The translations under genes and the position numbers were made by a program. A DNA stretch of 64,000 nucleotides. It comes from Pinus tabuliformis (lineage: Eukaryota; Streptophyta; Pinopsida; Pinales; Pinaceae). Of the stretch, positions 24,395-36,770 are shown piece after piece. The stretch covers positions 1,231,353,070 to 1,231,417,069 of the forward strand of contig CM062819.1 of the NCBI GenBank assembly GCA_031772625.1, written 5' to 3'. The first letter of the stretch is position 1, and each line of letters opens with the position of its first letter. The notes under the pieces are model-generated. The model had not been told where the DNA came from, ran no database searches, and saw only the letters and a program-made list of their open reading frames with translations.

Positions 24395-25328
24395 TGTAGT
24401 TTCATAGCCCCATTTTGCACCAAACTTCGAATATAATGATACTTATTATTGATTTTCTTCGTCCTAGCATGAAAATTGGGTCCTTAGTCAACCTTATACA
24501 ACTATCATTATCAAAATATTTAATGGTAGGGTCCAAAGGTCCTTCAAACGAATATTATAACAACTTTCTAAGCCAAACATATTCTCTACCAACTTCACTT
24601 GCTACAATATACTTGACTTTATCACTACTCAATGCAACTAAATCTTTCTTCTTTCTCATCCATGAGATCATAGAATATCCCAACCTCAAACATCCTCTAG
24701 TAGTGCTCTTTCCATTTGCATAACTGGCACCCCAATCTGAATTTGTATAGCCCAATAACTATATTTCATTACCAACATATCTTAGGCATTGAAGTTATCT
24801 CAAAATATGCTTAGCTTCCATTCAATTATCATGCCTTGGCTCCATTTGGAATTGACTGAGAACGTTTACTGCAAAACATATGTCACGCGATGTATTCACA
24901 AGGTACATTAAGGATTCAATCAACTATTAGTGTGATGCTGGATCAACAAGACTTGAATATGAACTCCTTAAACTCTTCAAATTAGTGATCAACGGAGTTT
25001 TCTTGCTTACTGTCCATCATACCAAACTTATACAAAATCTTGATTGCATATTTCCCTTGACCAAGATATATCTCACCAAGTTTTTTCCATAGTTCCAATC
25101 TCAAGTAGCAATGCATAATCCTAAGGTATTTCATGTCAAATTCCATTATAAAGAAACTCTTACATACTTGAATATGATGCTATACACCTGTAATAAGTAA
25201 GTCATCTGTGACATATAGTAGTATAATCATAGGTTCATTCTTAACCACCTTAATGTAGAGATTAGGGTTTGAAGAACTCTTCACAAAAACAAATCTTAGT
25301 AGATATGCATCCACCCTGGTGTACCAAG
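24395..25328 (-). pseudogene. RNase H and RT end of Copia element D
   Basis: The minus strand shows the Copia RNase H block GYTNSDWGASYANGKSTTRG ... ALSSDKVKYIVASE (24555-24755), and further upstream the RT catalytic region YVTDDLLITG (about 25190) and WYTRVDAYLL (about 25300). It continues across the insertion into 33120 onward. It has several breaks. Confidence 0.8.
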
Positions 25329-26784
25329 TGTTGGGGCAAAGTGATTGCATGTCATTTAATTTGTCAACCCGGGGGTTTCGTAAACTTGTGAAGTATGCGT
25401 GCACTATATGTGTTAGAAATTATCTTTCAGTTTAGATCAATCTAACTACAAAATAACGAAAACAAATTCATCTAATCTATGAAATCAAATGATGAAAATG
25501 AAATTCAACTAACCTGTGAATTCAAAAACAACTAATGTATATTTAGTTACTCCAGCATTCAATTATGAAGTGTTACCTTCTTGAGATGATGTGTAAGCAA
25601 CTATTTATACTTTAACTTCTAATGTCCTAGAAAATCAAGTAAAGTGTGTAGAAAATAACTCAATAATTGTATGTATTAAATATTCAACCATTCAATCTTG
25701 AAATATGATTAAATCAATTTCTTATAATGATCTTTAGGAATATCAATTAATGCAATTAAATGAGGATCTTAAAAGAAAATATAAAAACACAAAAAATTAA
25801 AGCTCAATGATTACATAGGTTGAACATTCAATCACCCAATTTGAAGTCACCTTCTTGGCTCGATCCTTTATTCAATTATACAATGAATTGATGGTTTGAT
25901 ATAAGAAAGTAAATAATAGAACATGAAAGGAAACTAAATAACTATGAGCCCTTGCCTCAAACTTAATCCAATTATAAAATACATAAATCTTCCCTATTGA
26001 AATGTTTTTAGAAAAACAAAGATTACACAGTGATTCTAAACCTAATACTAAGAAAGCAAATGAACTTTAACCTATAAAAGCAATTAAATCTCACAATCAT
26101 TAGATGACCATTCCAATGGTGTATGAGGATGGCAAGTGAAGAAGCTCCATATGCAAGCAAAACTAAATCTTCAAATCTCCAAGTATAAGCTCCAAATTCT
26201 CTATTAAATACATGAGCATTTCTCCAACTTTACACATGCCTTTCAAAGCAGAAGGCTCTCCTATTTATACAAGAACATAAGAAGCTACCCTATTTCATGA
26301 GGATCCACTAAAATCTCATATAGTTACAACCAAATAGCTCATAATGAGACACATATCCCCTAAGTGTCTCATAGAGTTCTAATCCAAATAAGAAATGATA
26401 AGACACCTCATAGAGTTACAATCAAAATAGGACACATATCCTTCTTTGACCTTTATCCAAATCTCCTTTGAAGGGAATTCGAATTTGAGCATTGGAGGCC
26501 ACATAAGGGTGCCTTGGAAGCTTCCAAATAACCTACACATGTCATGAAACTCAAGCCACATATATAGATATATGAAACCATGTTAATTTCCTAGTTTTTA
26601 ATCATAAATTCACTTTAAACACATAAAATAAATAACTTTGGTAAATAAGGATACTAACCCATATATTTATGAAAATGGCGGCTAATGAAAGGTTATATGG
26701 TTATGGAGTTGTGACATGTGAGTGAAATGGTGGCGATAAAGGTGAAAGTGGATGCCATTTTGAAGACATTTTGGAGGGCCAACA
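25329..26784 (-). repeat. 3' LTR of the LARD-like element
   Basis: 1456 bp, collinear over its whole length with 31657-33114. The purine tract GTTGGAGGGTA lies directly outside on the minus strand, marking it as the 3' LTR. Confidence 0.9.
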
Positions 26785-29700
26785 TACCCTCCAACTAGAG
26801 TAATTGCATGTCCTCATGCAAATATTGCATTAATTCCTTTGATTTGCTCGCAACGTCTTTGCTTTTAAATGAGCTTGGCTTATATCATATGTCCTTAAAC
26901 TTTCCATTTGACAATTTTATTTATTTTTGCAAAGTATTCCTTGTCATACATTGAATTGCAACATGTTTGGTTGGTTCTTGTGTTTCAACCAAATTCTAAT
27001 TGGTATTGGTTCTTGTGTTTCAATACCTTGTTTCTTTTTGTTGCAACAAGATTCATTGAACATATTTAAGAATGCTTCTTTAAAATCAACCATATAGTGT
27101 GCTCATAATTTAAGCATTATTTGAAAATCATATAACTTTTTGAACCATAATGTAATCATAATTGATTAGGACAAGTATGTTAGGATGAAATGAAAATGTG
27201 TGATAGTGTATGATATATGAATATGAAATGATGTCCCTTCCTCTCAACTAAAGATATGACAATGTGAAAGAGAAAGTGAGGAATTTCCCAAAGTTACAAT
27301 TTTAGTATTTTAAGGAATGTGCATGAGTTATGGAAATTGAAGAGTGTGGTTGCTTCTGGATCATGGAATGAAATGTAGAATTCATCTGCTTCTTGGTTGC
27401 ATAAATGGTGGATGAGGTTGTGAAGTGGATTATTTATTTCTGCTGCTAAATCTGTTGTATCTGCTGCAAAATACTGAAATGATATAGTCTTCAATCATTA
27501 TAAAATCGATGGTACAACTCTAGTCATGCAAATAAATGTGTCGGTGTCGAGCATGAAGAGAGGTCATTGGATTATCGACCATTGATGAATGTCGTTAACC
27601 AATGCGAGGCAAACTCGCCATTAATGTCAACGAGTGACAAGGTACCTAAGTAAATCTTGTGAAGGGTGAATAAATGAGCTGATGTCGAGCCACTTGCAAG
27701 ATCCAACGATCAAGGGACATTGATGTCTTCCCATGATTGTTGGCAAGAGAGCCTATCATTAAGGCATACAAGCCTCAAGGTACTAATGAGGACTCTAGCC
27801 TTGGACCTAGATAAAGTGTCGATGTCAATAGGCCAAGGCTTGTTAGAAGGAAGGCCTTAAGGAATCCTCCATCATCTAACACGAGCATGAAACAATGATT
27901 TTGAAGGACTATTAATGGAAAATTTTGCAGTGGATCAAGGTTTATTTAACGGAAAGGAAAATGACAATTGAATGGAAAGTAAAAGGACAAATTAGCATGT
28001 AAGTGAGTTAAATGTCTTTATGAAAAGGGGTTATGAGTTAGTGAAAGCAAGGTAGGAAAATATAGTTTCTATGAATAAAAATGAGCAGTGAAGGAAAATG
28101 AGATGAGAATTTTATTGACTGACTAAGTGAAATGCAATGCGACTGCAAAGGAGATGAGATGAAGGTTTTATTGACTGAAGGAGTATGGATGCAATGGAAA
28201 CACTGGCATCTAAAAGGCTTGCAATTGCTGGATATGATATGCATTAGCATGTGCTCATGCATTGATGTTTCATCTTTGTTTTTGCTTTGATCATTTTCTT
28301 GTGAAATAAATGTGGTCTTTGAGAGACACTATTTGCTTATGGTCATTTGTTCTTCCTCCTGGAACCTGCAAAAAACTAGTACCTCTTCTCCAATGGATTG
28401 TAAGGTTATCAAATAGAGAGGTGATCAATTTCTTTGTTAATGACATTTACATAAAAAAATAAAAATAAGAATCGGTACTATTAAACAAGTTCATGAAAGA
28501 AAACCAAAAGAGTTTATACCTATGTCAAAAATAGTGCCTCAAGTTACCTGTTGTTTCTTTTCAACAATTTCTTCATTCTTTACTGTTTCAAAATCTGATA
28601 GTAGCTTCCTCATTTTGTAGATCTTGTTGAGATATTTCCAACGATGCTTGAATCATCGAATTCCAATGTCGTATGAGAAAGTTAGACTGTTTTGAATTTT
28701 TTATGAAACAGTGAAAATTGTCATGTAAAATGTGGCATGGGAACATGATGCTACAGTGAAAGATGATGTAAGCATATGAAATGGTTAGAATGCATTGTTT
28801 GACAAATAAGTCATTGAGTTAAATGCATATCTGCATAATTGTTTTCCAGCTGCAGAATTGTCAATTAGTTGTAGAATCGCTGTTCAATTGCAGAATTGTT
28901 GATTAGTTGCAGAATCATTGTTCAGCTGTAGAATTGTCGATTAGCTGCAGAATGTGCACAGTTTCTGTAGCTAAAATCCTAAACAAACAACCCAAGTCAG
29001 TAAATAACCAAAAATGAATTCAAAGAGCAAGAAACAATGTTGTGGTTGACTGGAGCCAAAATCCAATGATAATTGCAATGCCTCTTGTCAAATTTACATC
29101 ATTCCCACCAGATATCGTAGACTCTTCGTTGAGTAAAGGGATTTCTTCGTGCTCTTGGACGCTAATGCATATAGATGGAGCAGAAACCATAACAAAAATG
29201 AAAATCAACTCTACTTACAACAAGACTAGCTGAGAAAACGCGACATCATATGTTAACAGGGTCTTCAGTGCCACAAAAATGCGTATAAGATATTAATTCA
29301 ATACCCTTGCATGCTCTTAGATTCTCATTTACCCAACTAGATTAGTGGCCTGTAACTTCTATCTGTAGCCATTAACCATACACCATTGGATAGGTATTAA
29401 CTTTAGCAGTGAATTAATAATCAAATCAATCAATTACTGTTGTAGCAGAGCTGTGGACTAATGTTGACCAAGGACAGACGATATTGCCATCAATGAAGCC
29501 TCCTTTATTGCTCCTTTTTACACTTTTTTTTTTGGGCAGCGAATCCATGGATTTAGTGACAACAAATCACAATCCTGATTCCTCAAACCACCATAGCATC
29601 CCAAAGTTGGATTTGATTCTTGCATGGCCGCAATTGCTGTCTCTGTGCATTAATTAAAACTATTTTTTTTCTCACGCAGTCAGCAAAATAGGGTCCCGAA

Positions 29701-29990
29701 GAATCTTAGATTTCTATGTAACAGTTTCGAAATTTAGGAAACCATTTCTAGGTTATCTAACTCAGCATAATCCCGAAAAAACCCATGTCTTGGATTTTTC
29801 TAATTTTCCTTGGTTTCCTTGGAAACTATGTTTTAAAAATGACGTTTTTTTAGTTGTTACGCATTTCCTCTGCAAGTATTGCACTTCGACTTTCTGGGTT
29901 CGATTTGCTGTGTGGTGGCTCTTGAGGCTAATTATGTATCTATCCAGTAAGGAGATACACATCTAATGGGATACACATCTAATGGATTTC
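26785..29990. other. Internal non-coding DNA of the LARD-like element
   Basis: No sustained coding frame. It contains a short duplicated block near 26965-27040 (TTGGT..TTGGTTCTTGTGTTTCAA) and the 38-bp tandem at 28847-28953. Confidence 0.6.
28847..28953. repeat. 38-bp tandem repeat, 2.8 copies
   Basis: Units start at 28847, 28885 and 28923. Each reads approximately CAGCTGCAGAATTG followed by TCAATTAGTTGTAGAATC, with a few differences between units. Confidence 0.8.
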
Positions 29991-29991
29991 A

Positions 29992-30222
29992 TCAATGCAC
30001 TGATTCTGCTTCTTCCATAAGCGTGGATACAGACGCCTCTATGCAAGCCTTCAGAACATTTAGCGTTCTGTCAACTTCTAGCTCAGGATCTTTAGGGACA
30101 AAGTCGATAGGACTGGCCACATGAAAAACTTCATCAAAGCCATGAATGGAAGCTACAAAACTACTGTCTAGTAGATCCACTGTGAAGAGCTTGATCAACT
30201 TCTCCCCAACGTCTAGTTCGAC
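29992..30222 (-). pseudogene. Captured fragment of a DFR/ANR/CCR-family reductase gene
   Basis: The minus-strand frame reads VELDVGEKLIKLFTVDLLDS, then SFVASIHGFDEVFHVASPID, then FVPKDPELEV and TLNVLKACIEASVSTLM. This is the region after the Rossmann dinucleotide-binding segment in plant extended SDRs (dihydroflavonol reductase, anthocyanidin reductase, cinnamoyl-CoA reductase), with the typical FHVA(S/T)P block. The glycine-rich NADPH motif, the YxxxK active site and the rest are absent, and a few residues are missing between ELEV and TLNVL. It looks like one exon: the frame ends at an AG-bounded AT-rich sequence upstream (near 30222) and stops soon after SVSTLM. It lies inside the LARD-like element on the same strand, so it was probably carried by it. 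Which family member it came from is not resolvable. Confidence 0.7.
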
Positions 30223-31633
30223 TGTTATTCTTCAAACAGATTATGGTAGCTTTGATTTTTATTTATGAAATTGTGAATTTTTATAGAAATGATTAATGGT
30301 TCTCAATTTCAGGCAACTAAGGCTTCAAAGTGAATGTACTGGAACCTGAAAATAGGGTTGTCAACAAGCAAGTGTCAAACCAGGATCTGGACGAAAGGGT
30401 AGACAAAGAGTCCTATTGCTTCCGGGTTTCATATGTTTGACTCCACCTTTGACTGTGGTCTTGAGCTGGCTTTTTTATCGATCTGGGCTGGGTGACTAGG
30501 ATAGAATCCATGTCGAGATGATTCCAGAGATGCCCATGTGGTTGGTTTCTTCGTTTGACACCTGTAACCTGCTAAACCATGGAAGTAGCTACGAAACACA
30601 CAGTTAGCTGTAGAATAGGCTGCGTTCCGTAGCTAATTTGCAAAAACTTATTCAAATAGCAAAAACATAAACAAGACACAACGTTTTGAAGGTCACTACA
30701 AACCATAACCAGTCAATCTGGCTGGCTGAACCTACCAAAGCAGTTGGATCAGAACAAAACCACCCTACCAATCTAATTCGACTCCTCTTTGGTGTGAACG
30801 ACCAGACCAGCTGGCTCGTATGATACAGTTCAGAACACATGCAAAGAATATTATAATTTAGAACTGTTTTTGAGCTATGTTGCACAAACCGCAACCTCTT
30901 CGAGCATGATTTTATTTTTTTATTATGATGGATTTTTGAATTTTGGATTCCAAGCTAACAATTTTTTTCTTTGCAGGTCGCATTAGAGCCAGTTATCAAT
31001 TTGTCAATTCTCTTAAAAAAAATTGATCATTTTTATTTAAAATTCTACATTTCCCTTATTTAAAAATATGAAGAATTTTTTTTATGTTATTTTTTTTAAT
31101 TGAAAATCTAACATGATTTTTTCATTTTTTTTAAGAATCAAAACATGATTTTTTTATTTTTTATTTTGAAAATATTTTTGTGAGGTTAATGAAGAAATGC
31201 AAGAAAATAAATAAAATTCTAGAAGATTTTAAAGTCTAAAAACTTAAAAAAAATGCAATCAAGAACTCTAAAAAAAATGCAATCAAGCTTGATTTTATTT
31301 CCTAGTTTATCCTACTTGAAAGATTTTTATTTTTTTTGTAAGTATATGAATGTTTCCAATGGAGCCATTTACGGATTAAACTTTCTAAAATGTTCATATC
31401 CAAATTTGTGAAATGTACCTGATTGTGCATGAAGACATGAGAAATCGTTTTAACCTTTAGATTTGCCGCAAGGATCTTTTGAAGAATTGATGAATATTGT
31501 GGCGTAACTGCTTCTTGATACCATTCCTCAATGTAGTCTTTGGGCTGCATTCTATATCCTTTGTCCATAAATGGTTAGTAAAAACAAAAACAAATAAAAT
31601 ACACTCTAAACTGAAAGTTAGTTCCTATGCACA
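30223..31633. other. Leader side of the LARD-like element, no supported gene
   Basis: Contains poly-T/A-rich stretches (30900-31300) and an 88-codon minus-strand frame near the PBS (31302-31568, starts MDKGYRMQPKDYIEEWY) without recognisable relatives. A gag start at this position would be expected in an autonomous relative, but nothing supports that. Confidence 0.45.
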
Positions 31634-31653
31634 CTTCCTCGGCAACGGTGCCA
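31634..31653 (-). promoter_or_regulatory. Primer binding site of the LARD-like element
   Basis: The minus strand reads TGGCACCGTTGCCGAGGAAG, three bases after the LTR. It is close to the TGGCGCCGTTGCC type (tRNA-Asp-like) used by many plant Ty3/gypsy elements, suggesting mobilisation by a Ty3/gypsy partner. Confidence 0.7.
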
Positions 31654-31656
31654 AAA

Positions 31657-33114
31657 TGTTGGGGCAAAGTAATTGCTTGTCATTTAATTTGTCAACCTGG
31701 GCGTTTAGGAAACTTGTGAAACATGCATGCACTGTATGTGCTAGAAATTGTCTTTCAGTTTAGATCAATCTAACTACAAAATAACGAAAACCAATTCATG
31801 TAATCTATGAAATCAAATAATGAAAATGAAATTCAACTAACCTGTGAATTCAAAAACAACTAATGTATAGTTAGTTACTCCAGCATTCAATTATGAAGTG
31901 TTGCCTTCTTGAGATGATATGTAAGCAACTATTTATACTTTAACTTCCAATGTCCTAGAAAATCAAGTAAAGTGTGCGGAAAATAACTTAGTAATTGCAT
32001 GTATTAAATATTTAACCATTCAATCTTGAAATATGATTAAATCAATTTCTTAGAATGATCTTTAGGAATATCAGTTAATGCAATTAAATGAGGATATTAA
32101 AAGAAAGTATAAAAGCACAAATAAGTAAAGCTCAATGATTTCATAGGTTGAACATTCAATCACCCAATTTGAAGTCACCTTTTTGGCCTGATCCTTTATT
32201 CAGTTATACAATGAATTGATGGTTTGATCTAAGAAAGTAAATAACAGAACATGAAAGGAAACTAAATAACTATGAGCCCTTGCCTCAAACTTAATCCAAT
32301 TAGAAAATACATAAATCTTCCCTATTGAAATGTTTTTAGAAAAGCAAAGATTACACAGTCATTCTAAAACTAATACTAAGAAAGCAAATGAACTTTAATA
32401 TATATAAAAGCAATTAAATCTCGCAATCATTAGATGGCCATTCCAATGGTGTATGAGGATGGCAATTGAAGAAGCTCCATATGCAAGCAAAACTAAATCT
32501 TCAAATCTCCAAGTATAAGCTCCAAATTCTCTATTAAAAACATGAGCATTTCTCCAACTTTACACATGCCTTTCAAAGGAGAAGGCTCTCCTATTTATAC
32601 AAAAACATAAGAAGCTACCATATTTAATGAGGATTCACTAAAATCTCATATAGTTACAACCAAATAGCTCATAATGAGACACATATCCCCTAAGTGTCTC
32701 ATAGAGTTCTAATCCAAATAAGAAATGATGAGACACCTCATAGAGTTACAATCCAAATAGGACAGATATCCTTCTTTGACCTTTATCCAAATCTCCTTTG
32801 AAGGGAATTCGAATTTGAGCATTGGAGGCCACATAAGGGTGCCTTGAAAGCTTCCAAATAACCTACACATGTCATGAAACTCAAGCCACATATATAGATA
32901 CATGAAACCATGTTAATTTTCTAGTTTTTAATCATAAATTCACTTTAAACACATAAAATAAATAACTTTGGTAAATAAGGATACTAACCCATATATTTAT
33001 GAAAATGGTGGCTAATGAAAGGTTATATGGTTATGGAGTTGTGACATGTGAGTGAAATGGTGGTGATAAAGGTGAAAGTGGATGCCATTTTGAAGACATT
33101 TTGGAGGACCAACA
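31657..33114 (-). repeat. 5' LTR of the LARD-like element
   Basis: 1458 bp, partner of 25329-26784. It is followed on the minus strand by the PBS. Confidence 0.9.
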
Positions 33115-33119
33115 CCAAG

Positions 33120-34517
33120 CTTTAGGTGCTTGGTTTAAGCCATATAGAGCCTTCTTTAGTCTGCAAATGTGTGTCTCCTTATCATGGACTTCAAATCCCT
33201 GGGGCTGCTCAATGTAAACTTATTCATCAATTGTTCCATTCAAGAAGGTTGTTTTAACATCCATTTGATGAATGTTTCATCCCATAATAGCAGCTAGAGA
33301 GACAAGTGATCTAATGGTGGTATATCTAGTTGTTGGAGCAAAATTTTCTTCATAATCGATTCCTTCCTTTTGAGAAAAACCTCTTGCCACAAATATTTCT
33401 TTATACTTTCAAATGCTTCCATCAACTACATGCTTGATTTTGTATACCCATTTGGAAGTGACAATAGACTTGTCCTTATGTATAGGAACATTTTCCCAGA
33501 CATCATTCTTCATCATAGCCTGGTATTCTTCTTGCATTTCATTCCTCCATTCTTGATGCTCGGTTGCCTTCTCATAAGTGGTAGGTTTTGCTTCAATAAG
33601 CTTGGTTATGTAAGTTGCATAACCTAACTATCTTTTAGGATTCTCGCTTTCTTGGAAATTTCCTTTTGTTGTTGCATGTCCTTCAACTTCTTGAACAATT
33701 ATCCTTAACCAAGCTGGCCTTTTTCGAGATTCTGGAATGATAACTTGTTGTACAGGTTCACTTGGTCCTTCATCTTCTTCATGATTAGTAGTAGGTTCTT
33801 GACTATTGTCGCACCCTAAGATTTCTTCAAAGATGGGTTCTTCTTCATTATTAGAATCAATAGGAATGTCCTTGGACTTCTTATATGCAATGCTTTCATC
33901 AAAGATAACATCTTTGATTACTTGAATTCGTCGATCTTACTTGATGTAGACACTATAAGCTTTTTGATGAAGAACTATGTCCAACAAAAATGACTCTTAT
34001 ACCAAAATGTTCCAATTTCTTCCTTTTATCCTTGGGGATGTGAATGTATACGAGACATCCAAATATTCGGAGATGATCAACACTTGGCTTCCTTCCTGTG
34101 AACGCTTCTTCCGAGGTCATGCCATTAAGAATCCTACGAGGGCTTTGATTTTGTATATATATTGTTGTTACAACTGCTTCTCCCCATAAGAACTTAGGTA
34201 GGTTATGGTCATGTAGCATGGCTATATCACATTCTTAAATTGATCAGTTCTTCCTTCTAGCCACACCATTTTGTTGAGGATTATAGGGAACAATTAGATC
34301 CCCCTTAATTCTTGCTTCCTTGCAAAAAGTTACAAGTTATTTGGAAGTGTATTCTCCACCATTAGCTGACCTTAGGGATTTTTCTTCCTTTTTGTCAAAT
34401 TTTCTACTTCTGCTTTGAACTCTTGAAATTTCCCAAACAATTCATCCTTTGAATTGATGAGATATATCCATGTCTTTCTAGAGTGATCATCAACTAATGT
34501 TACATAGTATTAATGAC
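33120..34517 (-). pseudogene. RT and integrase region of Copia element D
   Basis: From the right: integrase core pieces TLVDDHSRKTWIY-like (about 34450-34510), NGGEYTSK (about 34350), NPQQNGVARRKN (about 34245-34280), then the integrase C-side GEAVVTTIYIQNQSPRRILN and GRKPSVDHLRIFGCLVYIHI (33953-34219). An acidic linker and the RT N-terminal palm follow, down to 33120. The order is that of Copia pol. Many breaks. Confidence 0.8.
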
Positions 34518-34889
34518 TGTTATAGGCCATTTTGTCACATTTGGTCAATAGGCATATTAACTGGATTAATCAAAGTCCTTTTACCCGTTATCATCACCTT
34601 TACACAAAGCCCTAAGGATGACTCTCCCTAATCCATGAATTTTTGCCTTTAATTGCTTCATTTCAATGATTTTAAGGCCCAGCACACCCAACTGCCTTAG
34701 GGGATTGTGTTCACCATCTGGTTGACCCTCTCTGGACTTGCACCGATCACCAATAGGTTGCCTCTTGTTGGGGGTGTGCTGATTCTAGAAATTTGGGAAA
34801 AATAAAAAGAATCGTGAAGCTTCCAAGAGTTGTTATAACCATTTACCTTGGATGAAAGTCTCAAATCCTATCCTATCTTACCATTGAGA
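34518..34889 (+). repeat. 5' LTR of the Tat-like element, first part
   Basis: Starts TGTTATAGGCC at the point where Copia D coding similarity stops. It continues at 41413 beyond the nested element. Total LTR length would be about 1.0 kb. The start is inferred from the loss of Copia similarity plus the TG end. Confidence 0.55.
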
Positions 34890-35499
34890 TGATCCAGGTG
34901 GATATTAGTGGCCACCTTCCTATTCCACCTAAACCTCTCAGTTAGTTTCATCTGTTTCCTTGTTCATTTCAGCATGTACTATTTTTAGCAGTTTTTTGAG
35001 TCCTGAACTCCAGAGCAGTTTTGACCCCCTAAACGACATTTTTTTGGGGTCCACGACATGCCCATAACTATGGGAAAGGGCCTGTGATGAAACCTGTAGT
35101 ACTCAAAGAGACCTGTCCAACAAGGTATCGTATGCGGCAAACGAACATCATATGACCAAGTTACGACCCCAGGAAGTTGGCTACCCAACTAACCCCAACA
35201 GGGCCCACAAAATCTTGGTGTTACATCTCCTGGGTTAGGGTTTTGGTTGTTTAGGTAATTCTCATGTTATCCAATAATAAATAGGCCCTTGAGCCTCATT
35301 GTAACACAGTATAGAGGCATGTAGCCACCACATCTCTTCTCAGAGATAAGCTACCATCGCTGATCTATCTTATTTCCATTCTGTTTGTTAAGCATAGTTC
35401 AATATTTTTTCTATTAATGAAATGAAGTGTTTTTCTGCTGCATCTCTGTGTTTATGATTATATTCGTAAGTTGTTGCATTCTTGTTTAAGTTTGGATCA
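34890..35499 (+). repeat. 5' LTR of Ty3/gypsy element E
   Basis: 610 bp, followed one base later by the PBS. It holds AATAAATAGGCCC about 240 bp before its end, as does its partner LTR. Confidence 0.9.
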
Positions 35500-35849
35500 A
35501 TGGTATGAGAGCAACCTGCTCTTTCTCTGTTTTTTCTTTGCATGTCCCCAACGAGGTCAGGGTATAAGTAGTTAGGGTTTGATTTGGTTGAACCATTGCA
35601 AGATCAGCCTCGCAAAAATTGATGACCTCCCGTGGCGGAAGAAAATAAAGATGAGGGGGCATGAGATCCTTTCAAAATGTTGCTTGAGGAAGCCCTCGAG
35701 TGACAAAGGGATGCGATGATGGATAACTTTGCCCAGATCCTTCGACGGCTACCCACAAGCGATGCATCTTCATCCAGCAGCCACTGTAGAGGCGCCCCTC
35801 CTTTCAAGGTACAAGTTAACTTCGATATTACCATATTCAAAGGCTTGAT

Positions 35850-36770
35850 AGATGCAGATGCCATGGCCCATAGATAAATGGTTAAATCTATTGGAAGGAT
35901 ATTTTTCAGTTCATGACTTTTCCAATCGGAAAAATATTACTTTTGCACTTCTTAAAGTCGCCCCCCATGTCAAGGATTGGCGGGAAACCTACTGTGAACA
36001 AAAGGATGAGAGTGAACCATCGCTATTTTCAGCCGCACCCACTTGGAATTCTTTCCAATACGCCATCAAGGAACAATATTACCCTATCGGGAGCTATGAA
36101 GACAATTGCATAAAGTGGACCATGCTACGGCAGGGAAGGGACCAAGATGTGTCAGAGTTCACAAATACTTTCCATACCCTTCACACGAAGTTGGGTATCA
36201 AGGATACTGAGCGACATTTGGTGCTCAAGTACCGTGACTATCTACACAAGTACATCTAGGATGAGATGGAGTCCCTGGACATTTCCTCGATCGACATGGT
36301 GTATTGGTATGGCGTCAAGATTGATCAGAAGTTTAAACAGAAGAAGTGGTACTTTGGACATGCGAATCCAAAGCAAGGAAAAGGCGCCCCCAAACCACAG
36401 AACAAAGGACCAAGCCAAGGTAGTTCTACCCAAGACAACGGTTGAAGCCGCATGCAAAGAACAACACCCCGAAGACGAAGAAGGACACAGGAAAATGGTG
36501 TGAGTTCCATAAGAGCTCCACTCATAATACAAGTGAGTGTCGGACCAAGCAATCACTGGTGGCCGAGCTGAAGGCTTCCAAATCAGACGGAGGTTGCGAC
36601 TCTGAATCAGAACCCGATAAGGGAACTGACAAAGGGAAGCAGATCATTGATGTGGATCCCAGTGCCACTGTGGCCACCACCAAGATCCAGAAGATTGAGC
36701 CCGAAGATCCAGAGGAGGGGGAACGACTCTTCCACTCACAAATGTGGGTGAAGGTTTCTCCGATGTAGTT
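35850..36770 (+). pseudogene. gag of Ty3/gypsy element E
   Basis: Retrotrans_gag-type sequence: WPIDKWLNLLEGYFSVHDFS, then FALLKVAPHVKDWRETYCEQ, then SFQYAIKEQYYPIGSYEDNC. Downstream is a CEFHKSSTHNTSEC motif, a CxxH-type replacement of the CCHC knuckle, followed by KQSLVAELK. It is a fossil with a few breaks. Confidence 0.8.

Larger units (their letters stand above)
25329..33114 (-). mobile_element. Non-autonomous LTR element (LARD-like) carrying a host gene fragment
   Basis: Exact LTR element with TSD CCAAG (25324-25328 and 33115-33119) inside Copia D pol. LTRs are 25329-26784 and 31657-33114, with ends TGTTGGGGCAAAG and GGACCAACA. The PBS (minus, 31634-31653) and PPT (minus, about 26785-26798) fix the orientation. 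The 4.9 kb internal region has no recognisable gag, protease, RT or integrase. It holds long AT-rich non-coding DNA, a 38-bp tandem repeat and a reductase gene fragment. The LTRs differ at roughly 4-5% by eye, so it is middle-aged. Structurally it looks complete. Confidence 0.88.
22823..34517 (-). mobile_element. Copia element D, interrupted and cut at its 5' side
   Basis: Minus-strand Copia element: 3' LTR 22823-23738, PPT 23739-23760, RNase H and RT pieces 24395-25328, then a 7.8 kb insertion (25329-33114), then RT and integrase pieces 33120-34517. At 34517 it is cut by the Tat-like element. The protease, gag and 5' LTR are not found to the right in this window. It carries many breaks and is an old copy that served as landing site for two later insertions. 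Confidence 0.82.

Noticed and set aside
31302-31568. 88-codon frame near the LARD PBS as a possible gag start
   Set aside because: No similarity to gag recognised and it ends quickly; kept only as a note in the leader entry.
25329-33114. The 1.46 kb direct repeat looked at first like a segmental duplication
   Set aside because: TG...CA ends, PBS, PPT and a 5-bp target duplication show the repeats are LTRs of one element.
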